A stretch of 64,000 nt of DNA from Dactylonectria macrodidyma (lineage: Eukaryota > Ascomycota > Sordariomycetes > Hypocreales > Nectriaceae). Both the position numbers and the translations under genes were made by a program. The notes beneath the pieces were generated by a model. The model had not been told where the DNA came from. It saw nothing but the letters and a program-made list of their open reading frames with translations, and searched no databases. Shown piece after piece: positions 1 to 11,407 of this stretch. How positions within the stretch are numbered: position 1 is the first letter of the stretch; each line of letters begins with the position of its first letter. The DNA lies in assembly GCA_020744425.1 (NCBI GenBank), contig JAGMUV010000046.1:225624-289623 (forward strand). The letters are read 5' to 3'.

Positions 1-1
1 C

Positions 2-732
2 CTTATCAACCCTTCGAGCATCAACACGCTCATCGAGATCGCTCAGGACACTATCCGCGTGCTAGCACAGCTGACAGAGACTGCTGATTTGTACAAGATC
101 CAGCAGCAGACGTATAATTTCTTCCTCGAGTCGGCGCTGGCTTCTCTTCTCGTCGTCATCGTCACTAATGAACCTATATACGGCGACATTTGCACGGGGG
201 ATGTCAGGTTAGCCATGAACGTGATTCACAAGTTCGCTGCGCATTCTAGCATCTCAAACCACCTCCGGACCAAGATAGATAATTTCCGTAACGTCGAGCG
301 GCGGGTGAGGGGATCTAGATCGGACAAGATGTGGCAGTCAAGCCGCGGTGTGGCAGACGGAACGCCGCCAGTCGTTTGTCCACCGGTTTCAGATGCCACG
401 CGGGACAGCCAATGTTCGCCCAGCTTGCTCCCATCGGAAATTAACTTGAATGTCGCGGCAAATTGGCCGGCCCCGAAAATGCCTAGTAACATGTCATCGA
501 CTTGGGATTCCCAACCGCGGTTCCCACCAGTAGATGGCATGTCCATAGGTGGAATCTTGGGGGATTTCAATATGGAACCTTTCCACTGCGGATCCTCTCC
601 AGACAAAGCAGACCCCGCGCTCTCTCTCTACATAGCGAACAGCTGGATGAAGATTGGATTTTGCAGGAGCTGAGTGGGTTAGGAGAGCTTGTGTGCCCCT
701 ACCAGCAAGATAGCAACTTGCTACTCTTCTGA
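2..732 (+). CDS. C-terminal part of a fungal Zn2Cys6-type transcription factor (5' end outside window)
   Basis: The frame is open from the window edge (position 2), so the gene begins upstream. The first ~100 codons are helical and resemble the C-terminal end of the fungal_trans (PF04082) regulatory domain: an amphipathic stretch ending LAQLTETADLYKIQQQ, then NFFLESALASLLVVIVTNE. A Ser/Pro-rich low-complexity tail follows, as in most such activators. The first frame stops at 673, but an overlapping frame carries a more convincing C-terminus (EQLDEDWILQELSGLGEL) ending at 732. A good 3' splice site (pyrimidine run, then ACATAG) ends at 635 just before that segment, so a short intron with an unclear donor near 493-541, or a frameshift, joins the two frames. 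The zinc cluster would lie upstream and is not visible. A nuclear DNA-binding regulator is the family expectation; its target is unknown. GC content is normal, with no RIP signature. Confidence 0.6.
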
Positions 733-1134
733 GAGCAGTGAAGAGTAAGTGCGCCTTAGTAATAGAAAGACACGAAGGAGTAGAGAGCTTCTAGATGTTA
801 TCTACACACCTGGCTCTCTATCAAGTATTCCAGTAAGTGGTGGGGCTATTCAAATACCACTACTCATATGGTGCTGACAGTACTTTTGTCTACTACCCAA
901 AAATCAACAAAGGGAAGCCGTGAAAGATTTCCAAAGCACCCGGGTCGCCTTTCACACTTGGTGAGGTGGATCTGTAGTGTAGGTACATGCAAGCCTGTTG
1001 CCGGCAATACCGCTTGGTGAATGGTAAACGAACTTGGCTGAAATGCCGGGCAGGTAACTTACAGGGCGGTTCATTTGGGCGATGTCTCGGAGCGTCGGAG
1101 TTGTGTCGGTGAGGAGCAGAGGATTGATTGATGG
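733..1134. other. Intergenic stretch, no gene seen
   Basis: Normal-composition sequence between two transcription-factor remnants. Short ORFs on both strands (for example on the minus strand between 893 and 1201) show no recognisable domain. I looked for an N-terminal zinc finger of the downstream gene here and did not find one. Confidence 0.5.
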
Positions 1135-1851
1135 ATGTGGTGGCGACGCCAAACAGAGACAAGCGTCGAGTTGTTGTTTGACCCATTGTTGACTCAGGCA
1201 AAGGCTATTTGGGAAAAGCTCCTCTATTCCTCACAGCCAAGCACACACGGCCTCGTGTTTGACGACCAAGGCACTACAAACCAGTGTATTGAGCTGTTCA
1301 ACCCCAAGAACCTTCGAAGGCTACTTAACACATATTGGACGCGATGGCATTACCACTGCCCCATCATCCACCGGGCTAGCCTGGACCTGGCCCATATCCC
1401 GACAGAGATGATCATGGTCATGTGCCTTCTCGGGGCTTGCGTGTCTTTAGACAGCTCGGATGCCGAGAAAGCACGGCAATGGCTGGATCCAACTGAGGCT
1501 TTTATATTCTCGCTACCTTGGCTTTCTAGAGATAAAGCCGCGGGTGAAACTGTTTCGCAGATGTCATGTGTAACGAAACTGCGTTTGTTGCAGACCGGCC
1601 TTCTCATATGCGTGCTTTAGACCTGGGAAGGGCTAGAATTAGGGTCAGGGAGCTACGATATCCTCATCTTGTCCAGGTTTGTCATTGTCTTGGAAAAAAA
1701 GAAAACATCAAGACCGCTATAGTCAGCTGACATGGCAACTAGGCGTCCCAAGAGATAGAGGCTCTCGAATTTGATTTCGGCGACGAGACCAATTCGTTTG
1801 ATCTATGTCACGAATGGGGAAATTTCATTGTGTTGAAGAACAGTTGAGACG

Positions 1852-1924
1852 GTACAGTTACATCTCCTAAATTTATAACTACCAGTAAAAGAACGGTTAA
1901 AGCTGACATCAATTCGTGTCGTAG
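1852..1924 (+). other. Intron in the transcription-factor pseudogene
   Basis: GTACAG donor, GCTGAC branch site about 20 nt before the TAG acceptor, 73 nt long. Removing it joins the codons for EQLRR to those for TKTFVFLLD across a split Arg codon, which restores the family motif. Confidence 0.75.
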
Positions 1925-2214
1925 AACAAAGACATTTGTTTTCCTTCTCGATACCGCTTTCACCATTTTTCATAACACTCCTCCCCATGTCACTATCCAA
2001 GATCTGGCTTTTTCTTTTCCCTATCCTGATGCTTACTTTTCAGTTGGGGACGGGAAGGACTTCGTTAATTCACTCAAGCACCATTGCTCGGACTACCCAA
2101 AGACGAGACGCACACTAATCTCTCAGGCCGTGCAAATGCTCTGCGAAGCGACATCAAGCGCGAGCCTCCCTATGCCAACGATGACAGAGCTGAACGGCTT
2201 CATCCTCATATCAG

Positions 2215-2279
2215 GTATGGCCTTCTTGATTCAAAGAAGCTTTTCTTATTGCTAATTCAGTTTCCGTACCATCTAACAG
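2215..2279 (+). other. Intron in the transcription-factor pseudogene
   Basis: GTATGG donor, CTAAC branch-like sequence directly before the CAG acceptor, 65 nt. Splicing joins LNGFILIS to ALHSIIFY, as expected for this family. The branch site is unusually close to the acceptor, so the exact acceptor may differ. Confidence 0.6.
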
Positions 2280-2649
2280 CGTTGCACTCTATAATCTTCT
2301 ACAGGAGAGGTCTTGTTTGCTCTCCTCAAGTACAGTCGCTGCTCTCCAGGAATACTTGGAGAAGTGGCTCAAGATGTGGGAACATAGCACACATCATGCA
2401 CGATCGGATAGGGGCAATGACTGTTCAACTTCTCAACATGAGCCTAGAATGCTAATTGGTTTCGCTCGCCATTCTCACGAAATTTTCAGCTTGGCATTGG
2501 CAAGATTGTACAGTCTTGATGAATTCAGAGACAAAGGGCAACCGGTCACTCTGAATAGTATTGGGAAGGGAAATGTAAAGGAGTTAATAATGCGCTATAC
2601 TCGAAGGAGCTTCGCTGTTAGAGATAGCGTTAAGTTACAAGGTGTATAA

Positions 2650-3129
2650 ACTAAAACAATAGTATTTAGGTTAAGGTCCTTGGCAGCACACACCCGGAGG
2701 GGGGCCAGAGGTCAAACAGTTAAAAAAAAACAAGCAACAATAAGGATAACAGTATGTAGGCTCAAAACCCAAGCCCAAAGTAACAGCAACTCAAAATGAC
2801 TAGAGTTTCTACTGCAGAGTATAAACTTGCTGCCCCAACTAACCCTTTAAGATGCTTCCTGTAGCTTGAAAAGCTAGATATTAGAAAGGCAAAATGGCCG
2901 TAGGATAAAAGGACTGCGAGGACCGCGAAGGCCGCGAGGGTCACTCTTCGCATATCAAGCCATTCAATTCAAGACCTCCAAGCAATTCGCTATTACAAGT
3001 CAGCATCATACTCAGATTTTCCAGAGGGAATCGAAGCCAGGTACTATAATCTTCGCAACTCAAGATATCCGAGCTCTCACATTCCAATTAATTGCCCGAC
3101 CAATCAACCCACCACAAACAACTGGCAAC
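2650..3129. other. Intergenic stretch, no gene seen
   Basis: Contains a short poly-A run near 2722 and small ORFs without recognisable content. No RNA gene or repeat recognised. Confidence 0.45.
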
Positions 3130-3593
3130 ATGGCTCTGCGAATTTCACTACAGAGGGCTGAAAATATCCCTAGCAAGCAATATGCTAGACAGATGTATAA
3201 TATAGAGGAACATCTTAGTAGTGATAGAGATATCCTTAAACTACTAAAGACCGCGGCAACACGATGTGGTCTCAAGATATGAGGACCATCAAAACCTCGA
3301 GACTATCTAGTCACGAGCTGGTTGCGCTGGCGGCCTTCGAGACAGAGGTCTTCCTGGAGCTGGGCCTCTGTGAAGGCGACCTCTTCAAGAACTGGGTGAA
3401 ATGCGAAAGACTCAGCCTGAAGAGACTGGCAGCTAATCTACGGTCACAACGGCCGACTCAAGATGAAAAGGACTTCCTCGACAATTTAGCTGACTTAACT
3501 AGATCAGGTTATCAAATAGTGTACATCCAGCCTTCCATACCTTCATTCACGCGTTTGCCTGCCTTAGCAGCCTTATTACAGCGCCAGAGATAA
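3130..3593 (+). CDS. Unrecognised small ORF pair, possibly one broken gene
   Basis: An ATG at 3130 opens a 50-codon frame (starting MALRISLQRAENIPSKQY) that stops at 3282. It overlaps a second frame starting at 3264 that runs 109 codons to 3593 (containing SSHELVALAAFETEVFLEL and LADLTRSGYQIVYIQP). The codon use and amphipathic helices look protein-like, and the two frames overlap at the point where a single indel would join them. I do not recognise the family. No signal peptide or membrane segment is evident. It lies at the boundary between normal DNA and the RIP-mutated block, so it could be the remnant of a gene being degraded from its right side. Confidence 0.25.
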
Positions 3594-4636
3594 AAATCTG
3601 TCTAATAAATCAAGCTAATACTTGCTATCGAGATTCTAAAAGTAGTCCAAATACTGGTCTAGTAAGAGATTAGTTATGCTGATATTAGCAAGGGGCTGGT
3701 TTTAAAGTGCTAAGAGATTAGCTCACTTTATAGCCTGGGCTTTCCTTTATTATGAATGCTATACTAATAATAATACTACTAAGACTGCTGCTAATAAGGC
3801 AAGTTGCTAAGGCTATTGCTCTTTTGGAATAAGAAGTGATATTATTAGTTTAGAAGGTAAGGATACTGGGGATATAGAACTAGAAGAATCTGATACTTAT
3901 AGAAAGTTAGAAGACCTTCTTATAATAATAGCTATAGATTAGACTTTACTAAAGAATATACTAAAGTATTTAATTAAGTTTCTCTTACTATAAACTATAA
4001 TAAGTATACTAATTATAGTTAATAATTAGTGGGCTGTAATAATTAGTCTACGAACTCTAAACTGATTATTAAAGAAACTAGAGATATATATTATAATTGC
4101 TATAAAAAGGTAAGAAAGTGCGCTAAGCAGTATTAACTAAGTATTACTATATCTTATGCTATTATAAAGAATAATTAATAAGAAATATTTATAAGTATAG
4201 TCTGGAAGTATTAAAGCTATTAGGTTAAAAGCCTAAATATATAGTTTTTAGTCCTTAAGGTAGTAGAGGACTTTAAGCAAATTAATCCTATCTTTAATAG
4301 TATTACTATAATTATTATTAATTTAAGAAATAATAAATTCCTTCTTAATAAGAGTAAGGAACTTACTAGCTTTACTAAGAAAGTTAATAATAATAAACCA
4401 GCTTATAATATAGACTATTATAATAATAGTGCTTTTAATAATAAATATTCCTATTCTTATCTTTAGCTTAGGGTCTTATAGAATATTTTAAAACAGGGGT
4501 TTATATATCTCTAGCTATTAAGTCCGGCCTGGCCCTTTATTTAGAACAGAGCATAGGCTAGGATGTTTCCAAAAGCGCCTATAATAATGGATAAGATCTA
4601 GAAAGTGGAAAGTCTCTTACTTACTTTAAATTGCAT
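3594..4636. other. RIP-mutated AT-rich DNA, no gene recognised
   Basis: TpA-rich sequence in which CA and TG dinucleotides are nearly gone. Plus-strand fragments look like former coding sequence, but I cannot assign them. Before the Gypsy insertion at 4637 this block was continuous with the sequence from 12529 onward. Confidence 0.6.
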
Positions 4637-4641
4637 ATACT

Positions 4642-5049
4642 TGTCACGGCCTGGGCGACCTCTTGAGAGGCCAGGGCGGTCACGGCCGGCAGAATCGGAA
4701 GTACGGGGATACTTGAGGCCGGAGTGAGCGGACCCACTTTAAACAGAGTGAGCGATAGTACGGACGCTCACTCACACGATGCTCCACAGAGTGAGCATCG
4801 TGAGCAGACGGGACCAAGGCATGGTGAGCACCCTAGTATATAGTCATCTGAGAAGTGCACATCTAGTATGGGCAGCTCCTCAGCTATCAATACAACTTGG
4901 TTACATTGAGTACGTTCACTCTACCATTACCAGACGTGACAAGCATTATTCAATCTTAACTCGCCTGATTACTTTGTTACATAAACCCCCAGATCAGGAC
5001 CCAGCGTACCCTAGCCTTACGAGGATAGTGTATTAACCCGATCGTCACA
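4642..5049 (+). repeat. 5' LTR of Gypsy 1
   Basis: 408 bp, starts TGTCACGG and ends GTCACA. It matches the 3' LTR base for base except 12 transitions. Contains an inverted motif near its start (GGCGACCTCTTGAGAGG). Confidence 0.95.
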
Positions 5050-5189
5050 CGTTAATAGCTCTTATTCACTATATCACTCGCGTCGAACTTAAATAATATC
5101 GAATTACTACAATAGCTCCACCTACTACACCTGGTTCGACTCCATCCTCTTCTCGTCAGCCGACAGGCAAACCACCTATCCCGGTCCCG

Positions 5190-6791
5190 ATGGACACGGA
5201 CGACGAGGAAGAAGTTATTGCGCCCGCAAGTCACGAAGCGGAGGTACGCAAACTAGAGCGACACAACAAACGACTTGGCGATGAGTTCAACAAACTTGCC
5301 GAAGCCTCCCACAGGGACGCTATCAAGAAGCAAGGACAAATCGACAACTTGAACGACCAAGTCAAGGCACTCATGGACAAACTCGAGAGGCTCACCGAGG
5401 CCTCTGAGAAACAAACCAGCCTCTACAGGGACCACATCGAGAATCTGGCCTCCAATTCGGCAACAGGAAAAGACGCCGGAGAAATCCTTAAACCAAGACA
5501 ACCGGACCCCTATGACGGATCCGCAGCTGCGCTCCAAGGATTCCTGACGCAGCTCAGGGCCTACCAGCTATACTATCCAACCCAGTTCGTCACTAGCGAC
5601 GCCAAAGTCCGGCATGCTACAGGGTTCCTCAAGGATAAAGCTCTCCAATGGTTTAAACCCATCATAAAGGACTACGTCAACCACGTCTACGCCGACAGGA
5701 AGGAAGAAACCAGGGCCATCTACGGAAGCTATGAAGTCTTTGAGCACGAGCTCAGAAGCGCTTTCGGACTCCAGGACGAGAAGCGAGCAGCGGAACAGCA
5801 AATCCAGAAACTCCATCAGAAAGGAGCAGCGTCCACGTACGCAGCTGAACACCGCAACCTCGCCTCACGACTCAACTGGGGAGAAGAAGGATACATAGCA
5901 AGCTTCTACAAAGGGTTGAAGTCCGATGTCAAAGACGCGATAGTCGGGAAAACTAAACCCACCACGTACAACGGACTGGTACAACTTGCCGTGGAAATCG
6001 ATGACCAGCAATTCGAAAGACGACAGAAAAAGAAGGCTAAGAAGTCCGGAGGATCCTACACCCCGCAGTAGAAGAACAGAGGAAACCACGCAAATCAAGG
6101 AAAGAAACGACAAACGGATACCTCGTACGGAACAGACTCAGGCCCCATGAACATTAGGATAGTCAAGAAAGACTACTCCAAGGTCCTCTATTAGAACTGC
6201 GGCATCCCAGAACACACTTCCCGCAAATGCCGAAAGCCCAAAACCGATCAACAATACAAACCAGTACCTGAAGGTAAGAAGAAGGTAAGATAGATCGGCC
6301 AACAGGAGGAAGAACCACAGATGGGTAAGAAAACAGTCGCGATAGCCAGAGCAGGTTATGACAACACGGGGATTTCATCCAACGAAATCACCCCCCTCGC
6401 GAACGAGGAACTCAAGAGCGAAGAGACACTCAAAAACGAAACCCATGAGGAAGGGAAGCCAAGCTAGAAGACAGAAAAAGAACAGCAAACACCCCTTAAG
6501 GATCGATAGAAGGGTATGACTTCCAACATCAACAACATCTCAACGCTCTGGACACCAGTTCCATTACCTTCAAGGCCGAAGAAGGAAAGACCACCTTGCG
6601 GCACCATCAGAAAGATTGGTATAGTCAGGAAGGGCAAGGAAATCCAAAAGGAAGACACCTTCAAGTACATTCGACCAACGGTAGAAATGACAGACGAAGA
6701 AAGCGACATCCCAGATCGACAACCTGCCCCGAAAACACCACCAATCGTAGTATCCCCTTGCGAGGGCACCACCAAAATCTCACGACAATAA
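5190..6791 (+). pseudogene. gag: Gypsy 1 gag (capsid and zinc knuckle), interrupted by stops
   Basis: The ATG at 5190 opens 293 codons. Residues ~15-95 form a charged coiled coil (KLERHNKRLGDEFNKL and following). Residues ~100-270 resemble a retrotransposon capsid (ALQWFKPII, YEVFEHELRSAFG, then a basic tail KKKAKK). The first stop (TAG at 6069-6071) stands after PQ, and the same frame continues. A CCHC zinc knuckle is readable at 6189-6230 as Y-*-N-C-G-I-P-E-H-T-S-R-K-C. Its first Cys is TAT and the next codon is TAG, both explained by G-to-A or C-to-T change. Further TAG/TAA stops follow until the acidic linker. The protein would form the virus-like particle and bind RNA; this copy cannot make a full-length Gag. 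The capsid part is still an uninterrupted ORF. Confidence 0.85.
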
Positions 6792-9700
6792 CAAACGAAC
6801 GATGAAATCAGACGCAAGTACTACTTGCGCAAGGAAGGAGAACCAAGCATCAGCGCAGGCGCTGAAGCCAGACAAGCAAGGAGGCTTGGACTCCCCATCA
6901 CCGACAAAGACATACTAGCCCCCGCGGACGAGGACCCCGAGTCCAGCGACGGCGGCAGTATTGACGACACCTCGGAGGAAGAATCAGTCGCCCTGCAACT
7001 ACTCAAACAGGAGCTAGGAGAAAGCACCCCAGATTACTCCCCGGGAAAAGACAGAAAAAGCGAGCGTATGCTAAAGCAGCTCGTTAAACGAACGTCAGAC
7101 GCGGCGGAAGGACAACCTATCTATGTCCGCGCGATCCAGCGAAAAGACCTCACCGAGGCAGACAACCGGTTAGGACGAGCGATTGTCGGCGACGAACCAT
7201 CGCTACACCCCCGACACCCTAGGGCACATCGACGTGTCCTGGATATCGTGCACCTACCACGCATGCTTACTACATCGCTTCGAGAAACTTTACCACGACT
7301 GCTATCCTATACGAACTATACTCCAGCCAGTTACAACGGTTCTACGACGGAACTGAGACACGGGACTACAGAATCGTCGAATGGTTCGAAGGAATGGGAG
7401 TGGCTCAGCTCGAGCTACGAAACAACTTCTACCCCGAGGAATGCGTCGAAAAGGACTCAACGATCAACAACTGCGTCACAGAAGAATGCTGTGTGCACGA
7501 GAGGGAAAAAGTACAGTTGTAGCACGGCCCGCTGAAGTGCCCAGCCGACCACGCCATGAACTGCAGCAACAGGAAGTGCCTCGAGCACGCAGAATACTCA
7601 CAGGCGATCCATAAGAGGATCCACAAGATGCACAGAGACGGGTTCGACTTCAAGACCCGCACAGGAAGAGAACTCCGCGACAGGCTGTAGTACGAGGAAA
7701 TCCGCAAGCACGCAAAAAACGACACTCGCCATCTATAACAGAGCGACAGACGAGCACGGCGGAAGCAGAGACATCACTTCCGAAGAAGGCTCTAGGTGCT
7801 GTGAGAGGTCCTGAAGAAAACACAATCACAACAGAAGTCCGAATCAATAGAGTATGAGTAACAGCGCTGGTAGACTGCGGTACTGCTATGAATTACATCC
7901 AACCAGAGTTAGTAAACAAGTTAGCATTACCATAGAAACACAAGAAATTCCCTTACGAAGTATCTAACCTAGAAGGAACACCTTTCAGCTACGACGAAGG
8001 AAGGGTACTACAGGAGATTGATCACCTCAAAGTACTTATGGAAGGAAGAAACCAAGGAGTGGATTTCGACATCCTCGACGTCGAAGACTACCCAGTAGTG
8101 CTGGGACGACCTTGGCTACGAAGGCACAACCCCGATATCGACTGGGAGAAAGGCCAAATGCGTTAGAGAAACGCATCTCCCCAGATCGCGGACAGCGATG
8201 GACACGACCCGAGATCTCAAGCTTCGATCAGCGACAGAAACAACGACGAAGTCACGAAGGAAGAAACGACAGACACTTCCTCACCCCCAAAGGGAACAAA
8301 ACGGAAGCACCAACAAGGAAAAATGCGACACATAAAACGAGTCATCGCATTCATCCGAAAACAGTTCAGACAGATAGATAAGGACCTCGAAGAGCAGAAA
8401 AAACAATAACAAGCAGAGGAGGAACGACTCAAAAACGTACCCCTAAGATACCGAATCTACGAAAAACTCTTCAAGGAGGAACTTAAGACTAGCCTTCCAG
8501 AACCAAGCGAATGGGACCTAGAAATCGTCCTAAAGGATGGGACCAACCCCAAGTTTTTTCCCATCTACAACCTCAACAACAACGAGCTGACAACGCTAAG
8601 AGAATACATCCAAGAAATGGAGAGAAAAGGCTATATCCAGAAATCGAAGTCTTCAGCCGGATACCCAGTCATATTTATACCCAAAAAGAACGGAAAGCTA
8701 CGCCTCTGCGTGGACTACAGGCAACTCAACTCAATCACTAAGAAGGATCGCACACCATTACCCCTAATCCCCGAGATGCGCGACAGGCTGCATAGGGCTA
8801 AGTGGTTCACGGCGCTCGATCTCAAAGGAGCCTACAACCTGATCCGTATCAAACAAGGACATGAATGGAAGACCGCTTTCAGAACCAAGTTCGGGCTATA
8901 CGAATACTTAGTTATGCCTTTTGGACTCACTAACGCGCCAGCCGCATTCTAACGAATGATCAACAACGTACTGCGCGAACATCTCGATATCTTCATTATA
9001 TGCTACCTAGACGACATACTCATTTTCTCCGAAAACGAGGAAGATCATAAGCGACACGTCCACACAGTATTACAGAAGCTACAAAACGCAAACTTACTTA
9101 TTAAACTAGAAAAAAGCAACTTCCATGCTTCGGAAGTAGAGTTCCTTGGGCACATCATATCCCACAACCAGGTGCGGATAGACCCCAAGAAGATCGCGGC
9201 AGTACGGAAATAGAAACAACCCGAAAACCTCACGGAACTGCAATCCTTCCTTAGATTCGCAAACTACTACCGACGATTCATTAAACACTTTAGCAAATAT
9301 GCTATTCTACTTACTAGATTCATGAAGAAAGGAGTTAAGTTCAAATGGAATGACGAGGCAGAACAGGCCTTCTAGTCAATCAAGGACGCAATCACCTCGG
9401 AACCCATCTTAGCATCATTCGACCCTAATAAAGAAATCGAATTAGAAACCAACGCCTCAGGATTTGCACTAGGCGGCCAGATCGGACAAAGAGACGAAAA
9501 CGGATTGTTACACCCCATTGCATTCTACTCATACAAAATGCACAGAGCAGAACTCAACTACCCTATCTACAACCAAGAATTCCTAGCTATCATCAACTGC
9601 TTCAAGGAATTTCAACATTATCTTTTAGGAAGCAACCACAAGGTCAAGGTCTACACAGATCACAAGAATATCTCATACTTTACAACAACGCAGAAACTCA

Positions 9701-11407
9701 GTAGACGACAACTCAGATACGCCGAATATCTATCAGAATTCGACTATACCATCATCCACGTAAAAGGATCAGAAAACGGACGAGCCGATACGATCAGCCA
9801 ACGCGCCGATTTCAACACCGGAAAGATCAAAGCTAGCGAGCAAATCTTCTCCTTCACCCCTGAGGGACACTTACAACAAAAATACTTAGGATACATACAC
9901 CAGCGCCACGAATGCCTACCACGGGTAACACTTAGCGGCACGTACCACACGACCTGCGACAACGAACTACTGAAGAAAATCGAGCAACACAATCAGACCT
10001 ACGAAATGGACAGGGTCACAGGAAACCCCTGCCCGATCCCCGCTTCACAGTTGGAACCACGGAAACTGCAAGTTCCGACGGAACTGCAAGAACAGCTTAT
10101 GCGGAAGATACATTCTCACACACTACACAGGACACCAAGGAGTCAACAAAACCCTTAAGAGAGTCAAAACGACATACACATTTCCTAGAATCAAGAAGGT
10201 CGTGCAAGACGTCATCCGACAATGCAGCCTTTGTGCGAAAACCAAGGCACGACGCCACAAGCCCTACGGAGAACTGCAGCCCCTGCCAGTAGCTCAGAGA
10301 CCATGGCATTCCATCACCATGGATTTCATTACGAAACTACCCCTGTCAGAAGACCCAGCAACCGGAGCCTTCTATGACAGCATTCTTGTCATCGTGGACA
10401 GATTCACGAAGTTTTCCTATTTTATACCTTACAGAGAGGCAACAGACGCAGAAGAATTCGCCTACGTGTTCAATCAAAACATCGTCAGTATACACGGATT
10501 ACCAGTAGAAATCCTAACCAACAAAGGACCTCCATTCACATCCAAGTTTTAGCAAGCTTTGATAGCACAGCTTGGACTCAACCACCGATTAACCACCGCA
10601 TTCCGACCACAAGTAGACAGGCAAACAGAAAGGACGAACCAGATCCTCGAACAATACCTACGGTACTACATCAATTACGAACAGAACGATTAGGTTAAAA
10701 AACTACCAATAGCCCAACTAAGCTACAATACCTGCCACACACGAAAGCACGAAGCTCACACCAGCATTCGCGAATTTCGGATTCACACCCGATGCATACC
10801 ACAGACCGCAGAAAGGAATCATCAACCCTCACGCAATACTTACCTCTGAATAAACTGAAAAACCTCCACGAAGAACTGAGGACCGAACTCGAGTTTATTC
10901 AGAAACCAGATGAGGAAATACTATGACCCCAAACGGATGAAGGGACCATCCTTTTCAGAGGGGGACATGGTCCTCTTAGGCTACAAAAAATGTTTCGACG
11001 GACAGGCCAAGCAAAAAACTCGACTACAAGTTCATCAGGACCCTACAAAGTTCTAGAAAAAATCTCAGAAAACAACTACAGGTTGGACCTGAAGAGCAAA
11101 AAACATCCAGTATTCCTACATTTCACTACTAGAACCATTCGAAAACACAATCATAGTCAACAACGGTCACGACCACGAACCACAGGTAGAAGATCCAGAA
11201 GAATATCACGTCGAGGAGATCCGCGAAATGAAGAAAATCGACGGTCAGACAAAATACCTCATCAAATGGAAAGGCTACCCTGAAAGCGAAACATCGTGGG
11301 AACCACCAGGAAACCTCAACCACGCGCAGCGCCTGCTGAAGGCGTTTCATGCGCGACATCGGAAAGCAAAGAAGGATCAAAGTCCAAAGAGCTCAAGTCC
11401 ACCCTAG
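6792..11407 (+). pseudogene. pol: Gypsy 1 pol: protease, RT, RNase H, integrase, chromodomain
   Basis: The domains appear in order. A linker has Cys-rich CPADHAMNCSNRKCLEH (~7538-7590). The protease is ALVDCGTAMNY (active Asp at 7873-7875). The RT runs ~8500-9200, with [20 protein letters not shown] and an intact YLDD at 9004-9015. In RNase H (~9430-9790) the first catalytic Asp reads Asn (AAC 9451-9453, in ETNASGFALGG). The integrase (~10130-10720) has GHQGVNKT, CSLCAKTK, an intact first Asp at 10322-10324, the second Asp as Asn (AAC 10520-10522) and an intact Glu at 10628-10630. The chromodomain is 11201-11335 (EEYHVEEI, YLIKWKGYPESE, SWEPPGNL), with the stop at 11405-11407. Frames change near 7250, 7700-7860, 10125 and 10750. 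Stops such as TAA 8950, TAG 9211, 9373, 10550 and 10691 replace Gln or Trp codons. The 3' 92 bases overlap the antisense gene. Confidence 0.9.

Larger units (their letters stand above)
1135..2649 (+). pseudogene. Decayed fungal_trans-domain transcription factor with two introns
   Basis: Pieces of a fungal regulatory domain (PF04082, the kind following C2H2 or Zn2Cys6 fingers) run in order across all three plus frames. First comes CIELFNPKNLRRLL with HYHCPIIHRASLDL and LLGACVSLDSSDAEKAR. Then an LRYPHLVQVCHCLG segment follows after a shift near 1631, then CVEEQLRR joined by an intron (1852-1924) to TKTFVFLLDTAFTIFHN and an FSFPYPDAYFS-like stretch. After a second intron (2215-2279) come ISALHSIIFYRRG and, after another shift near 2310, AALQEYLEKWLKMWE and ARHSHEIFSLALARLYS, ending at 2649. 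A TAG at 1618-1620 stands where relatives have Gln, a CAG-to-TAG change of RIP type. Further frame changes lie near 1815. No DNA-binding domain is visible at the 5' end. The gene is broken in at least four places and is presumably non-functional. It could be a relative of the upstream gene. Confidence 0.7.

Noticed and set aside
893..1201. Minus-strand ORF of about 100 codons
   Set aside because: No domain, overlaps the start of a well-supported plus-strand relic.
4779..5036. ORF inside the Gypsy 1 5' LTR
   Set aside because: It lies wholly in the LTR, is not kept as a protein-like sequence and ends with the LTR.
11129..11380. Minus-strand 83-codon frame over the chromodomain
   Set aside because: Shadow of pol and of the antisense gene's second exon; Phe-rich and without motif.
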